A stretch of DNA of 64,000 nt from Pisaster brevispinus (taxonomy: Eukaryota; Echinodermata; Asteroidea; Forcipulatida; Asteriidae), in NCBI GenBank assembly GCA_023634235.1, contig JAMKCF010000001.1:2284001-2348000 (forward strand), in the 5' to 3' direction. Numbering within the stretch: position 1 is the first letter of the stretch; each line of letters opens with the position of its first letter. Below the pieces are notes generated by a model. It was given only the letters and a program-made list of their open reading frames with translations, did no database searches and was not told the DNA's origin. The translations under genes were made by a program, and so were the position numbers. This document shows positions 43,085 through 54,639 of the stretch, in pieces.

Positions 43085-43385
43085 CTCCTTGATTTGAATG
43101 GATATACATGTTCAGTGTTATTTTACAGTGTTAAAGAATAGGATTTTCCTTAAGTGTACAGAACAAAGGTATATCCATAGAGTGACTGCAAAACCTAGCT
43201 GTGGTATGGTACTATCAGAAGAGAGGAGACAGTAGAACAACAAAACGCAACAGGAACAAAGCTGTCCTCACATTGGAACCCTTTGTATTTTTGTGTCCTC
43301 ACATTTTTTCATGCGCTTAGTCTATGGAGAGTGTTAAGTTTAGAGGGACAAAGGAAAGTCCGCACATTGATAGCAATAAAGTGAT
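43085..43385 (+). mobile_element. Repeat family F, diverged copy
   Basis: TTCCTTAAGTGTACAGAACA, AAGGTATATCCATAGAGTGA and GCGCTTAGTCTATGGAGAGT recall 53065-53265. The open frame is lost. Confidence 0.5.
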
Positions 43386-43434
43386 GTATTATCGATGTGT
43401 TTGAAGCACTGTATACTCTGGTCCAGTGAAGAAG

Positions 43435-43505
43435 AAAAACTTTGGCATATTACTCGGGTGGGATTCGAACCCAGAACTCGGGAATGTACTGATATAGTGC
43501 TTAAC
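43435..43505 (-). mobile_element. tRNA-like SINE head fragment
   Basis: ACTCGGGTGGGATTCGAACC on the + strand is an inverted B box. No full tRNA fold and no body were recognised. Confidence 0.4.
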
Positions 43506-43785
43506 ATCGGTGTATGGTTAAGCAAAAATAATATTCTTCATCCCCGATGCAAGTTTAACATCACATATCACAAAACAAATCACTATTGAAGTATTGACAA
43601 ATGAATCTCAGTGTTCTTGTTAAATTGCCCAACCAAGTCTATCAGCTGGAATCGACTTTTGTTAAAAATTCAGTGTGTTCGTTCACACCCATATTATAGA
43701 TTCACTTCAACACTCGTTCTCAAATCTTGAACAATAGCCCGAAGGAGAAAATATTTGGTTACGTGGTGATTTGACCAACCGCCAG

Positions 43786-44075
43786 GGGGCCTATTTGAGC
43801 GCTACTTAACGGTATAAAGCAAATACGCGTGCTAACTATAGCAAATAAATTTGCTTATAAGCGTTAGCGTGTTTCACAGGTTAGCAAAGAAATTAGGCGG
43901 CCAGCCTACGTGTTCACCATGGATTTTTATATTGTTACCTCTTCATTTGCATACAGTAACCACCGGCAGGTTAGCATGCCTTTCCGTGTGCTTACGGTTA
44001 GCAGCGCTATGAAATGGACACTCGCGCAGCAAGCACAACATCGGCTGTTTAAGCAGCTCTATTAAATTGGGACCA
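43786..44075. mobile_element. Fold-back family E, diverged long copy
   Basis: GGGCCTATTTGAGCGCTACT at the left and AGCAGCTCTATTAAATTGGG at the right, with AAGCAAATACGCG / GCTTACGGTTAGCAGCGC internal blocks. Similar to 49876-50098. Confidence 0.6.
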
Positions 44076-44079
44076 AGAT

Positions 44080-44600
44080 AAAGCACACAAAATAGCAGCA
44101 TATTTGCAAAGATTAACTACATCCCATCTTGAATTGTCTACTTCTTCGTCTTCCACGAACAAGAGGGTATCGTAGGCCAATGAGTAATTTGTTCTGAGCA
44201 AAGGTCGACCGCCTCGGTCTTTTTCTGCCCGGTCGGAATCACAAGCCACTCATCGCAAGACTGTAGTTCTTTATTATTCTATGAAACAGAGAGACGATCC
44301 GAACAAAGTACCCGCGGCAGTGTGTAGCCTTATAACCCCTTAAGCTGGGAGAAAATTGTTTGCTAAATTTAATTGAAAAGGGCTTTAAAGGGATTGTACG
44401 GTACTGGCTAAAAATAATGAACCAAAATGTTTGAGCTCGAGTATAGTGGATTTACTTGTATAGAAAAGGCACCGCAAATTATTATAAACCCCTTGCATAA
44501 TATGCCGCCATACGCGCTTAAAGGTCATAGGTCAGACTTGACCCGGAGGGATCACAGAGGGCGACGGACCCATTTTGGGGGTCACCTTGACCCGTTTTCT
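44080..44600. other. No recognised feature
   Basis: A minus-strand frame at 44049-44249 overlaps the repeat edge and has no domain. 44500-44590 is GC-rich without splice sites. Confidence 0.35.
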
Positions 44601-44624
44601 GCGGCACACTGATCAAGGCCAAGC

Positions 44625-44790
44625 CACAAATAGTGCTTGAAACATTTCTGCTAAGCAAAAATGAGCAGGATACCAGTCACAGATGGTACATGGTGGAATG
44701 GTAATTTGTCTGGTTACCTTGTTGTGGTAAGGAAAATTTGGCTGTGCTTAGCTACTTTTTTGTGCTTAGCAGCTCTATGAAATTGGGCCC
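44625..44790. mobile_element. Fold-back family E, copy lacking its left end
   Basis: TTTCTGCTAAGCAAAAATGA, GGATACCAGTCACAGATGG and TGTGCTTAGCAGCTCTATGA then AATTGGGCCC. The outermost left arm is missing. Confidence 0.7.
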
Positions 44791-44994
44791 AGGAATCTGG
44801 AACTACAATGTGTTTTTGAATCAGATTCTGAGTTATGTTGACCCCAAACATGGCTTTAAGCTGACCCAGTATTGGCACTTGCCACCCCTGCTAGGACCAT
44901 TTCAGGGGTCAATTCTGACCTTTGACTTTGTGTGTGTGAAAATGAGGTTGGAAAACGATTATGAGAGACACATTTTGTTGAACAACTTATGCCA

Positions 44995-45095
44995 CATTGT
45001 CAGAAACGATTCATAAATGTATTGTTTCTCAGTTTCAAGTGTTTTGTAAAATTCATCCAAACCATATTACTTTCAAGGGAATCATTTCTTTAAAA
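44995..45095. mobile_element. Repeat C fragment with central palindrome
   Basis: GTCAGAAACGATTCATAAAT then GTATTGTTTCTCAGTTTCAA and ACCATATTACTTTCAAGG. Confidence 0.5.
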
Positions 45096-45107
45096 AAAAA
45101 AAATATA

Positions 45108-45386
45108 TATTATAACACCCCTTACAAAAATTCTGCCTTTTCATTGGTTTAGAGCGCGTCACATGATATGTCTTAGTTTTACTAGAAACCCGGCGGCCGT
45201 GTGATAGTCGTTTGCCATGTAATAGTCGACTATTACCAAAGATTATAGATTACATGGCGCGCGCAGTACCAAGACGTCTTTTTTACCCACCTCGAACCCA
45301 ATCAGTTGTGCATCTGTGTATCTGAAATGCGCGTACGAACGTTACGTGTACGAGGATGATAAATAGTCTGTTGGGGTGTTATAAAA
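45108..45386. mobile_element. MITE with 'TATAACACCCC' ends
   Basis: ATTATAACACCCCTTAC at the left is mirrored by GTTGGGGTGTTATAAAAC at the right. Central GTAATAGTCGACTATTACC is a palindrome. The interior is otherwise unrelated to other families. About 275 bp, single copy. Confidence 0.75.
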
Positions 45387-45784
45387 CAAATATTGACTGC
45401 TTCGAGTGCTATGGTTAAAACGACGACTCCCGAGGTGATTCCCGGAGCGTTCTATTTTCCCGAGGTATACTATCAACAGCTGCAGTGCGTCTCATCGAGT
45501 AAGTTTTTTACGGGTCATAAATTTTTGGTGGAGTATTTTCCAATCTAGTGACTCTACCTTTAAGATGATTTTGACAGCTCATCGGGGTGAAATGTATTAA
45601 TTTTGAAATGAGTCAACAACATGACGAATGACGTAAACTAAAAATCGACCTTGTCAAATCACGACCCCGTGGTTCTCCCAAAATAGAAACCGGTATGAGC
45701 GTTGAATGTAAAAACCTCATGTGTTTTGCAAATCTTTAGATTTTTTTTTTTGATTTTTTTTTTTTATGTCTTACACGGGAATTG

Positions 45785-46140
45785 ACAAGGATAAAAAAAC
45801 CATCTTTGTTTAATTTTAGTCTGATATCTTATTGATTATGAACTTCATAGTAGAACAAATTTTTCTGTGAATGAAGTCATCTTCGAGAAAACTGTAAACG
45901 AAAACTTTTTTAACTGTAGCAGCTGATTTCGGTTGTTACAACCAAAGTTAAGGACATTGTGTTTTACATGCTGAAAACTGTGCATTGTTTTTCACTATTT
46001 TCTCCCGACTCACACAACGGATTAAGCCCAAATTTTCACAGGTTTGTTATTTCATGTATATGGTTGATCACACAAAACATGAACACTGTCTGCGACTATT
46101 TTGTCAGCTCTACCAATCCTGTCTAAAAACCTTCAAAATA
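45785..46140 (-). mobile_element. MITE family A, minus-strand copy, with an extra end 120 bp on
   Basis: All family blocks are present in reverse (CGACTCACACAACGGATTAA, ATGGTTGATCACACAAAACA, GCTCTACCAATCCTGTCTAA). The last 55 bp (ACATGAACACTGTCTGCGAC ... CTACCAATCCTGTATAA) repeats at 46258-46310. Confidence 0.85.
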
Positions 46141-46474
46141 AGAATCAAATCCAAACTGAATATATTTGAGACAATGCAAAGTCGGGCCTCCTTTGATTTT
46201 TACTGGATGTTGAATCTGCCCATGGGTGGAAGCTTGGGGGAGGGATGGGGGTAGACTTACATGAACACTGTCTGCGACTGTTTTGTTATCTCTACCAATC
46301 CTGTATAATGCATTTAATAATATCTCATTATATCTGTATTTTTTACCTTAATTTTGAACTGATGCAATTTAGCATAGAGCTGCTTTTTACAATTTTTGGA
46401 AATAAACCATTCAAAAAAGAGGGGGTGTCAAAACGATCTGCTTTTCATCCACGGCTTCGAAATACTTATTACTT

Positions 46475-46630
46475 GGTAAAGACACATTATTGGCCTGTCC
46501 GAAACCACGATTTTGGCTCAGACAGCTTGGTCTATGTCTTTCGGTACGGAGGCATCAAACACAGGCGGACGGAGCCTGAATCCGTAGCCCCAAGCACAAA
46601 CTTTCGTGCTTTCGAAAACGGCCATTATAT
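46475..46630. mobile_element. MITE family K, copy 4
   Basis: CCGAAACCACGATTTTGGCT at the left and TTTCGTGCTTTCGAAAACGG at the right. Arms with GGAGCCTGAATCCGTAGCCC inside. Confidence 0.55.
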
Positions 46631-46639
46631 GCGATCAGT

Positions 46640-47545
46640 ATTGGTTTAATCGTGCTGCACATGTGTCGCGTTCCCTACATGAAGGTAATTAATAAGTACA
46701 TAATGTTGAATAATGGGGCCATACTATTTTTCTTAATTCCTTTAAATGGATTTTAAATACTGTTCTTCCTAATGATGACAGTCTGAACTCCCAAACTACT
46801 CTTTGTTTGATCTTGGACGGGAAATGCCGTCAAAACTACAACTTTATCTTGGCACAAAATGGCAAGAGTGCATTTTTATTCCGTGGTGGTCTACACAGAG
46901 CTTATGGCGTTAGAATATGCCAAGGTTTATACGTGATTATAATAATACGCAATAACACAATCCATGTTTTGGTAAACACTGTCTGTATTTTCGGCTAATA
47001 CTGATCCTCTAGCCCCGCAGCGCGCGCATTGATCATTCGGATTTCCATCCCGTTTTGTAATTATTTACCCAAGAATCTAGTTAGCGTGATGCGAAATAAA
47101 TTTCTTGTGTGAGGAGCGCAATCCAACTCGAGCTGCAACACTGAGTGCTCTGTACACAGCGTTTGCTTATGGCGGATGGGAGGGAGGGAGGGAAAAAAGG
47201 GCTGCGCATTGCTCTTGCGTGGGGCAATCTCTTATTGCTAAGTCAATAGCTTGTGATTGCTCGGTAGGTTTGCGCAGTGTCGGCTTACGCTGTAAGACTC
47301 GTTGCATGTGAAGTGTATACGTCATGATACATTGTTCCATACTGCAAACTCCTGATTTTATATATATACTTTCTTTTGTATTCCTTTTTGTGTGTTTGTG
47401 AAACCTTTTATCCCCTACAGGGCGGCCATTTTGTTTAATCAACAACTGGGCAGACTAAAAGCTAACTCTTTTCTTTGCGTTCCCATTGTCTGGAGTCTTA
47501 TCCACGACGCGGCCATTTTGTTTCGTATCCATGGAAGTCCAGCTG
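46640..47545. other. No recognised feature
   Basis: 47100-47300 is GC-richer with open frames on both strands but no domain or splice bracket. Confidence 0.4.
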
Positions 47546-47842
47546 TAGACCTTTCTATTGCAACGTCACAGCCCCAGTTGTTGTCAACCAAGGTTGGAAA
47601 ACTATGGAAAGCCATAAATGCAAAACAAAAACAGATACAACAAATTGGAACAATGTAGCACAAATATTCAAAAATAGTGTTGAATTTGTTGGAAAATAAG
47701 CAATCAAACATTGAATGCATTTTTAAAGAAAGATTGCAGAAATGTTGGTGGCAACATCTGTTAACACGATTGACTGTTTTGCCAACATTCGGCCGTCCAT
47801 GCCAACCAGCACGGTTTGTTTTTCAATAATAGAAAGGTCAAT
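47546..47842 (+). mobile_element. MITE family L, full copy
   Basis: TAGACCTTTCTATTGCAACG at the left pairs with CAATAATAGAAAGGTCAAT at the right. It matches 8164-8472 in order and length. Confidence 0.85.
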
Positions 47843-47975
47843 ACAATAGCCAAAACACACGCTGTGAAAAATCATATCAAGTTGTTGAAATCATTTGAAA
47901 TTTACCCTGACGATGCCCTCCTCACTTCTGTCGGTAGCCCTTACTGATAATACAGCCATTTTGTATAATTTCCTC

Positions 47976-47977
<2 letters not shown>

Positions 47978-48008
<31 letters not shown>
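47978..48008 (+). repeat. 31-T homopolymer
   Basis: A T run bounded by CCTCAC and ACTGC. It could be the poly(A) of a minus-strand retroposed sequence (48010 rightwards), but no parent was recognised. Confidence 0.9.
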
Positions 48009-48009
<1 letters not shown>

Positions 48010-48011
<2 letters not shown>

Positions 48012-48755
48012 GCTTGGTCAAGCTTAAAAACAATTTCCACTGGATGCAACGGTCACCTGACTATCAAAACGCAACACGTAGCACAAAACTGCTTTTTTAT
48101 TTTTTACTGTAAAAGCACATCAAAAAGAGCACATTTCACTTTTAAAATGGGCCGGTAATAAATACTAAAGATAACTGTGCAAACCCTTATTTTTGACCAT
48201 AGTTTCCGTTCAAATATTCGAAGTGTCTTCTTTATACATACGCTTGAAGACGACTGTATAACCGCTACTTAAATCCATGTCTGTTTTGTGAATTTCTGTC
48301 GACGCTTCGAGACTTAAGAAAACATTCCGCCCAACCAGTTACCCGTGTAGAGTACGTCAAATTTATGCAAATGCTTCTGTCAACACTCCAAGCTGTGATG
48401 ACAGAAAACATGTTCCTCGTGTCAGTTTGTTGAACGCCATGTATATCCAAAAATCATATTCGATCTGCTAGTGGCAGTGATGTGCATGCATGTCATTTTT
48501 TTTATTTTGGGGGGTTATTTTGTCATGTTTGTGTACGACAGCAACGCAAGCGTACAATGTTTATTTTTGGGATGAGGTTATTACGTAGCCAATAACTCAA
48601 ATCATAACTTTTCTTTCTTGAGTGTTGACCCCCAGACCGTATGGTACTCAGGGTGATGACGTAAGCACAATGATGAATTTATAATGAGCGGTCAAATGAA
48701 CTTAAAGGGGCGGTGCACCAGTCTTGTCTTGTAAAATATCAATTTATGAAAATGC
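48010..48755. other. No recognised feature
   Basis: AT-rich with short chance ORFs. Nothing supported. Confidence 0.4.
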
Positions 48756-48874
48756 TTCTTCGGTGTTTGTATTATATAAGCATAGACTTGAACTCAAGTC
48801 GTTAGCATTTTGCTCCCTCGAGAGTGTACTGCGGTGGATAGCGACTTGAGTCCAAGTCTAGTACAAACACTGAC
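48755..48874. mobile_element. Small hairpin MITE
   Basis: GTGTTTGTATTATATAAGCA and TAGACTTGAACTCAAGTCGT at the left pair with GCGACTTGAGTCCAAGTCTA and GTACAAACACTG at the right. Arms about 40 nt. Confidence 0.75.
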
Positions 48875-48879
48875 AGCCC

Positions 48880-49495
48880 TGGATGAGATTTGGGGCAAAA
48901 AGTAGGCTAATTTGAAACGGATAAAAGTTAAATGCACCAGTGTCTGCTAAACACATTGTGCAAAATGTCTTGTTGGTAACGACGTCATATTATCCGGGTG
49001 CTTTCCAACGATGTTAAGACATTTTTTTTAACTATCACACGTCAGGTTACCAGACTTGCAGCATCCACAGAGGAGCTATCCCATAATAAACTCACTGCTG
49101 CAGATCCAGTATTGGAATGGGTCAAATTTCACTACCCAAGAATTAATACGGCCGTGCCGCATTGTTGTGGGAGATTAATATATAATAAAAAAAAGAGTGA
49201 ACCTGCGTGTTGTAAAGAATGAAATAGTGTTCATCACCATCAAATGCTGGCCTATTTGACAGCTCAGAACGGGCGTATAAATTACACGTATCAAAGAAAT
49301 CAAAGTGCAGTAACTGCTGATAAACACCGCCCTATAGCGGTGGGCCAGCCATCATGCCATCTTTTCAGATTTATAGCCGTGCTCCCTAAAACTCTGTAAA
49401 TCCATGACTGGGGTTTTTTTTTTGGCTAGTCTTTTTGTTGAATTGAAAACAATCTCAGTAGGCCTGCTCTTATTCTTTTATGAATGATCAGGAAG
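48880..49495. other. No supported gene
   Basis: A frame at 48998-49222 includes LAASTEELSHNKLTAADPVL but has no splice bracket or family resemblance. Confidence 0.3.
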
Positions 49496-49498
49496 ACA

Positions 49499-49700
49499 GG
49501 GTTTTTTTTCTTCTTCTATACGGGACAGCTGATTTATTACGAATAAAAAAGGGAGGGCATTTCGAGAGTGTGGTCAGAACAGATGGAAAGTTGATTGCCT
49601 GCTTCTCTGACGGATTGTTTTCCTTAATTCTTGTGAAAACTGGAGAAGGAGTGGAGGAAAGAACTCGCTTTAAAAAAGGACTAATTAATGTGTTGAATAT
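49499..49700 (+). CDS. Weak candidate exon after a T-rich acceptor
   Basis: A long T/C tract (49501-49518) and ACGGGACAG acceptor-like sequence precede a frame of about 60 codons that includes TADLLRIKKGGHFESVVRTD and EERTRFKKGLINVLNIKL. The second phrase loosely recalls the IKKG(I/L)...L motif of large lipid-transfer proteins such as vitellogenin, but the match is short and no flanking exons are visible. The frame then runs into a T tract and a fold-back repeat. Listed so that it can be checked. Confidence 0.12.
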
Positions 49701-49784
49701 TAAACTCTGGCATCAAAACTTGCACTATTTCCTGTTTTTTTTTCTTTTTCTTTCTTTCTTTTTTTTTTTTGCTTGTGGAGTTGC

Positions 49785-50342
49785 ATTTCTGCTGATAACC
49801 TTATTCTGGTTAGCACAAATGTTTTGCGTTAAGCGTATATTTGTGCTTAAGTATAGCTCTTTGAAATTGGGCAAACTTAGAGCTGCTTAACGGTAAGCAT
49901 TTTTCTGCTTTCTAGGGCAGAAAAAGTTGTTTAAGCGCAAGCATATTTCACAGATTTAGTAACAAAGTTACTAGGTAGAAAGCTCGTCCGTTCACCATGG
50001 ATTTGTGTTGTTGTTTCATTCATTTTGTTTACAGTAAACAGGTGGAGTTTAGCATGGTTGCCCGTGCTTATAGATATCATGCAGCGCTATGACATGGGCC
50101 CAATTTCATAAAGGTGTTTAGCAGAGAATAGTGCTTAGCAAATCTCTTTGCTAAGCAAACATTGAACGGGACATTAGTCGTAACAATGTAAACTTCTTAG
50201 AAATTAGACTGGCAACCTGATTCAGCTAAGCGTATTATTCTTAGTTTTTGCTTAGCATTGTGCAGGCTTTGCGAAATGTGGCCATGGAAATCGCACAGTA
50301 AGCACCAAATCGGCCATTGAGCAGCTATATGAAATGGGGCCT
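49785..50342. mobile_element. Cluster of three fold-back family E copies
   Basis: Partial copy 49785-49872 (AGCTCTTTGAAATTGGGC), then 49876-50098 (AGAGCTGCTTAACGGTAAGC to GCAGCGCTATGACATGGGCC), then 50098-50341 (GGCCCAATTTCATAAAGGTG to GCAGCTATATGAAATGGGGC). They are arranged end to end sharing boundary sequence. Confidence 0.8.
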
Positions 50343-50488
50343 TTGTGAATAGAGGTTTAGAAGGCAAAAATCAACCCACTTCTAGCTTTGGTACTGCTAT
50401 AACAATCATGCCATGCTGTGAGCTAAACTGGAGCAAAAACACACACGGACCCCTTCCAGCCATTTTGGCCGAAGCAATGCACGTCTCG

Positions 50489-50489
50489 T

Positions 50490-50524
<35 letters not shown>

Positions 50525-50580
50525 TTCGTTGTCCCGCTTTTTTTCTTTTTTCTTTTTTTTCTTTTTTTCTTTTCTAAAGC
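50489..50580 (+). repeat. (CT)n and T-rich low-complexity block
   Basis: About 36 bp of CT repeats followed by T/C homopolymers. The charged minus-strand 'peptides' across it are artefacts. Confidence 0.9.
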
Positions 50581-50599
50581 GAAGTCCACGAGGTAATTC

Positions 50600-51540
50600 A
50601 AAACCGCATTGATATCGCCCAGCGTGAATGTTACGGCTGTTTGTTTCTACAGTCGCATTGGAATTTTGTGACGACAGCGTCACGACTTGGCGGCCTTCGA
50701 GTTCGTTTATCCCTGGGAAATTTTTAATGGTTCTGGAATGTCATTCGATGATAGCGGGGATAAAAAACAAACATAGTCTCATAACTAGTGTCAATATTAT
50801 CGCTCGGAATTTCCAATCGGATGATTAGTGTAATTTATATGTCATTATTGTGCTAGTTATAGTTCTAGCAGTTGTTCATTTAAAAATAATAATAAATAGA
50901 CAATGATAAATATGGCGGCTTCGGCATATGGTTTTCTTTAAAATATTTTCTTTCAACCAAATTCACCTAACGGCATCAACAACAAAACATATGGTTGCCC
51001 CATTTTGAGAGCTTTGTACTTCCGCGTGAATGGCCCATATGCACGTCCCAATGCGCATGATCGGTGCGCAAAGGATTCTGGGTGAAATCCGAGCGCCCAC
51101 AACATTTGCAACCATCATGACGCGTTAATTTTGAAGCAATGCTATATACAACTGTAAAACTTGACATAGCACATGTAAACTACAGCATGGCGTCCATCTT
51201 GGAAGCTTGATTTATTTTGTTACTGTACTCAGTTTCCCAAGATGCATTGCGGTATATTTTTTAAATGGCGCTTGTGCATGGACTTTTAGCTGGTTGTGGC
51301 TGCACGCAAAGTTATCTTTACGTGCAAATTGACTTCCAAAATGGCGGGCCATGTGACTGTAGCTGCGTGTGACGTCATATAAGAGGTCTACACATCAAGG
51401 AATAGAAATAGGATGTTTTTGTTCTTATACTTTCTCTCTCTCTCTTTCTCTTGTTCTTCTCAGAATTGTCACTAGTTGAGATTATTATTCCAAGGTAGTA
51501 TTTATTACTACGTAAAGCAGTTGATTTTCTGATCTACTTT
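50600..51540. other. No supported gene
   Basis: Includes GCATGGCGTCCATCTTGGAA (51186) and GTGACGTCATATAAGAGGTC (51369), which look like MITE ends of the G/H/N type. Not resolved into an element. Confidence 0.35.
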
Positions 51541-51544
51541 CTAA

Positions 51545-51830
51545 GGGCTTGTTGCTACCATTTTGTTGAACCAAAACTTTGACTCCACAAAATTACAGAC
51601 TATGTCAGTTCACGAAGTTAAAGGAAAACCACACAATTTCGAGGGATATTGTGTGGATCATTATAACCTATTTTTATAACATCTGTTCAACCACGTGCAT
51701 TTGATGGCAAAAGCTTTTTGTAGCCCAAGGCGCCCAATTCAAAGGCAATATGCCCCTTGCTTTTTAGCCGAAAATGATCAAAAAATGAACGTAGAAAATG
51801 ACTGGGAAAACCTATCATAATGAGAGACTG
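51545..51830 (-). mobile_element. Dispersed repeat D, copy 1
   Basis: TTTGACTCCACAAAATTACA, GAAAACCACACAATTTCGAG, ATATTGTGTGGATCATTATA and AAGCTTTTTGTAGCCCAAGG correspond inverted to 63680-63880. Confidence 0.65.
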
Positions 51831-53035
51831 GCGGTTCACCTGGAACTACATTATTATCAAGTTCTAAGTTCTAAAAATTCACTCAGGTCTACAAAATCTA
51901 AAGGCTAGAAGACAAGTCTCTCAAGCGAGCTTAATAAAAAAAAAAATTACACACCAACTAATTAAACGCTGCTGTAAGTCACAAGTCAAATGCTCTAATT
52001 TCTTTCAATTAATTCATTAAGTGGTTTAATGAGTCTGTGACACGCTTCGTCTATCAACCGCTTTCTCACCGCTTTCTCATTGGTTGGTGGGTAATTGAAG
52101 GATGAATGATCCATTGTAGGCGTCATGCATGAATATTCACGAGCGTAAAGTCTCTGCATTAGCATCTGAATCAGACTGTAACAACAACCCCAAGGCCAAC
52201 AGTCACAAAGGAGTGGATGACGTATGATTATGTCATCGCATGTATCATTTTAATTGAAGTTTGATTATCCGCTTAAATGAGTAACTGTTTTCTGAAATCC
52301 ATTTCAGTAAAATGATTAAAGTGATTCCGAACCGTGAAAATAGTAATATGAAATACAGTGTGCGAGCCAGTATCGTATATTATAACCGTTAATACTGTTT
52401 TGTTTACACGACTATTGATTGAACTTGCGACTTGGCATACATGAAACAGTCGTCAACGCATTGTCGGCCATTGATTCGCATCCCGAGTGTGGGGAGAAGA
52501 AGGCGGTTTTACTGCGATTCAATGCCGTGGTATTGACTGTTGTCTGGCGATTTGGGGCAAAAGGATAATTTTTCTTCTTCGTCCCTCCCTGTTCTAACCC
52601 ACTGTAATGACTGCTGCTCCTTGTGCAGAGCATTCGCTGATTCAGACATGAAGATTATGTACATAATACCGCAGAGGTCTGCTTCAGTGTGTGGCTGAAA
52701 TTAAATGAGATTTTTTTTTTACTGTTCATCCTTTGGGGATGTTGATTTATACACGAGGGTAAAGAGAGAAAAAAATACCCGCTCATCTTCAGGAAGGTCA
52801 TCGTGTTGTGTAGTACGCAAGTCAACAAGTCGAGTTTGCATTCAGCAAGAATCAATTAGAGTTAGGTGCTGTCTAAAGAGTAAAGAGATCGCAGGCTTAA
52901 TTTCACAAATAGATAATCGATTCAGCTTAAGATGAGTCGATCGTTGAATCAATCTTAATTGCTTTATAAGCAAAATTGATGTTATATTACGAATCGTTCT
53001 ACTCGTATTGAATACCCATGTCGAGACGCGACCTA
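51830..53035. other. No supported gene
   Basis: 52430-52620 is GC-richer with overlapping open frames and no domain. A family-J fragment (TTAATTTCACAAATAGATAA) lies at 52897. Nothing else. Confidence 0.4.
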
Positions 53036-53039
53036 TTGT

Positions 53040-53400
53040 GTTTTAACGCGTGTTGGGGAATAGGATTTTTCTTAAGTGTATCTAGAACAAAGGAATGTCC
53101 ATACAGTGACTGCAACACAGGGCTGTGTGCGCTCATTTTTGGTACCTCATGGAGACCAAGGACAAAACAAAAAAGGGAAAACAAAAAGGACTCCACAAGG
53201 AACTTCCTAAGACCAGGGTGCTCCACGAGGAAATTTGTGCACTAAGTCTATGGGAAACGTTTAAGTGCAGGAACAAAGGAAAAAACAAAAGAATGCCCAA
53301 CAATGATGCATTTTTGAGAATCACTGCCCGTGTCTGTTTTGGGGCAGACACGTTAAAATGTATACAGTGAAAATGTACGTGTCTGTTTTCTGTGTGACAT
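53040..53400 (+). mobile_element. Repeat family F copy with open frame, leading into a SINE
   Basis: TTTTTCTTAAGTGTATCTAG, TTGGTACCTCATGGAGACCA, GGGTGCTCCACGAGGAAATT and CACTAAGTCTATGGGAAAC. The frame METKDKTKKGKQKGLHKELP, KTRVLHEEICALSLWETFKC, RNKGKNKR is open. The segment after 53270 is shared with 41256-41400 (-). Confidence 0.75.
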
Positions 53401-53404
53401 AATG

Positions 53405-53690
53405 ATGTCGCCGTGGTCCAGGAACTACCGGACCTGCATCCCAGTCACGAGGTTGTGGGTTCGAATCCTACCAAGCTAACCGCTGATTTCACCATGCCTA
53501 GACTAAGTACTGTCGTCTAGTTACTGAATTACAATTTATTGAGTTGTGGAATTCATAATCATATAGACGTTCAACCAGTGTTTGTAGAAGAGAGATTGGC
53601 TGTTGCCAACTTGGTGTTAATATCCACACGAGGGACTTTGCCGAGTTCCCTTGACGGGAAGATCATCTGAGCAAACAAAAAAATGTCAAA
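53405..53690 (+). mobile_element. SINE S1, full-length copy
   Basis: GTCGCCGTGGTCCAGGAACT, CGAGGTTGTGGGTTCGAATC, TACCAAGCTAACCGCTGATT, body, then GGGACTTTGCCGAGTTCCCT, TGACGGGAAGATCATCTGAG and a CAAACAAAAAAATG tail. The A-box region differs from the 19.3 and 21.2 kb copies. Confidence 0.88.
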
Positions 53691-53835
53691 GATCAGTGTC
53701 CGCACTAGTGACCCAACATTACGTGAAATAGCAAACCTGTGAAATTTTAAGCTCAATCGCTCACCAGAAGTCACGAGAAAAAAAGTGGAAAAAAACTCAT
53801 ATGTTTTCACTGTATTTTTAAACATTGGGATTTGG
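53688..53835 (+). mobile_element. Repeat family B, left half
   Basis: GTCAAAGATCAGTGTCCGCA, AGCAAACCTGTGAAATTTTA, AGCTCAATCGCTCACCAGAA and AGTCACGAGAAAA match the left half of 57335-57722. It begins at the SINE tail. Confidence 0.7.
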
Positions 53836-53869
53836 ACTCCTGAGATCGCAGGGGAAATAAATTAAATTT

Positions 53870-54180
53870 TGTGATGTTCACATTTTCCAATAGATGGAGT
53901 CCTCATCGTGCAACTGGGGAAATTTTCTGTCCTCATTTTATCTGACGTAATATTCCTCCTTGGTAATTAAAGATCCATTAGTTGTTGAAATTCTATTACG
54001 TCATGTTTCAAATTTCGCTCTGGAAAAGTCAGGAATGAGCCAAAACATCCCCGTACAAAAAATGTACAGACCCATTTTTCCTCAGGATGATGTCATCAGA
54101 TGTTTTGGATGTTGCCGAAATTTGACCCGGAAGGGTATCGTATGCAATGGCTGTTTACATCATTTTAACGTGAGGTAAGA
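53870..54180. mobile_element. Unnamed dispersed repeat
   Basis: ACATTTTCCAATAGATGGAG / TCCTCAT...GGGGAAA and ATGTCATCAGATGTTTTGG share blocks with 31805-31950. Confidence 0.45.
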
Positions 54181-54639
54181 GACTTGAGCACCCCAAAAAA
54201 ATTAATTTTACATTTCCCTTCCTCTTTAACTTCAAAATGAACAAAGTATAAGCTTAACAACAACTGTTCTTCATCATCAGTACTTCAAATATGCAAATTT
54301 AAGATGTAAGCCGTACTCCTGAGGGCGTTCAATTAGAAACAGTATTGAACATTTTTATCTGAGGCTATTTCATGTCATGTTTTGTATTTGAAATTCTATC
54401 AAACAGATACGACTGGTTGTCCAACAGAAATGACCGTTGCGAGATAACAAAATAACTCCATTTCAATAAATATTTCCATAAAATACATGAAATGTTTGTG
54501 CAAGGTAATCTATTTCGTATAGTCTGGAAATTAAGTAACTTAACTATCTTTCCATTGACTGCTGTGAAAGTTACACCATGATTGTTTTTTCTTTTTCTAA
54601 AAACAGGAACTTCATTTCATTCTACCTAATTATGCGTTG

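Noticed and set aside
45985..46254. 89-codon + strand ORF
   Set aside because: It lies inside the minus-strand family-A MITE. The same blocks occur non-coding in other copies.
49780..49890. C-terminal part of the ORF at 49480-49890
   Set aside because: The last 35 residues are translated T tract and fold-back family E sequence, so the ORF length is not meaningful.
50345..50683. ORFs rich in Arg/Glu/Lys or Ser/Leu
   Set aside because: Artefacts of (CT)n and T/C-rich low-complexity sequence.
51369..51390. CRE followed by TATA-like sequence as a promoter
   Set aside because: GTGACGTCATATAAGAGGTC looks like a MITE end of the kind that carries TGACGTCA elsewhere in the window.
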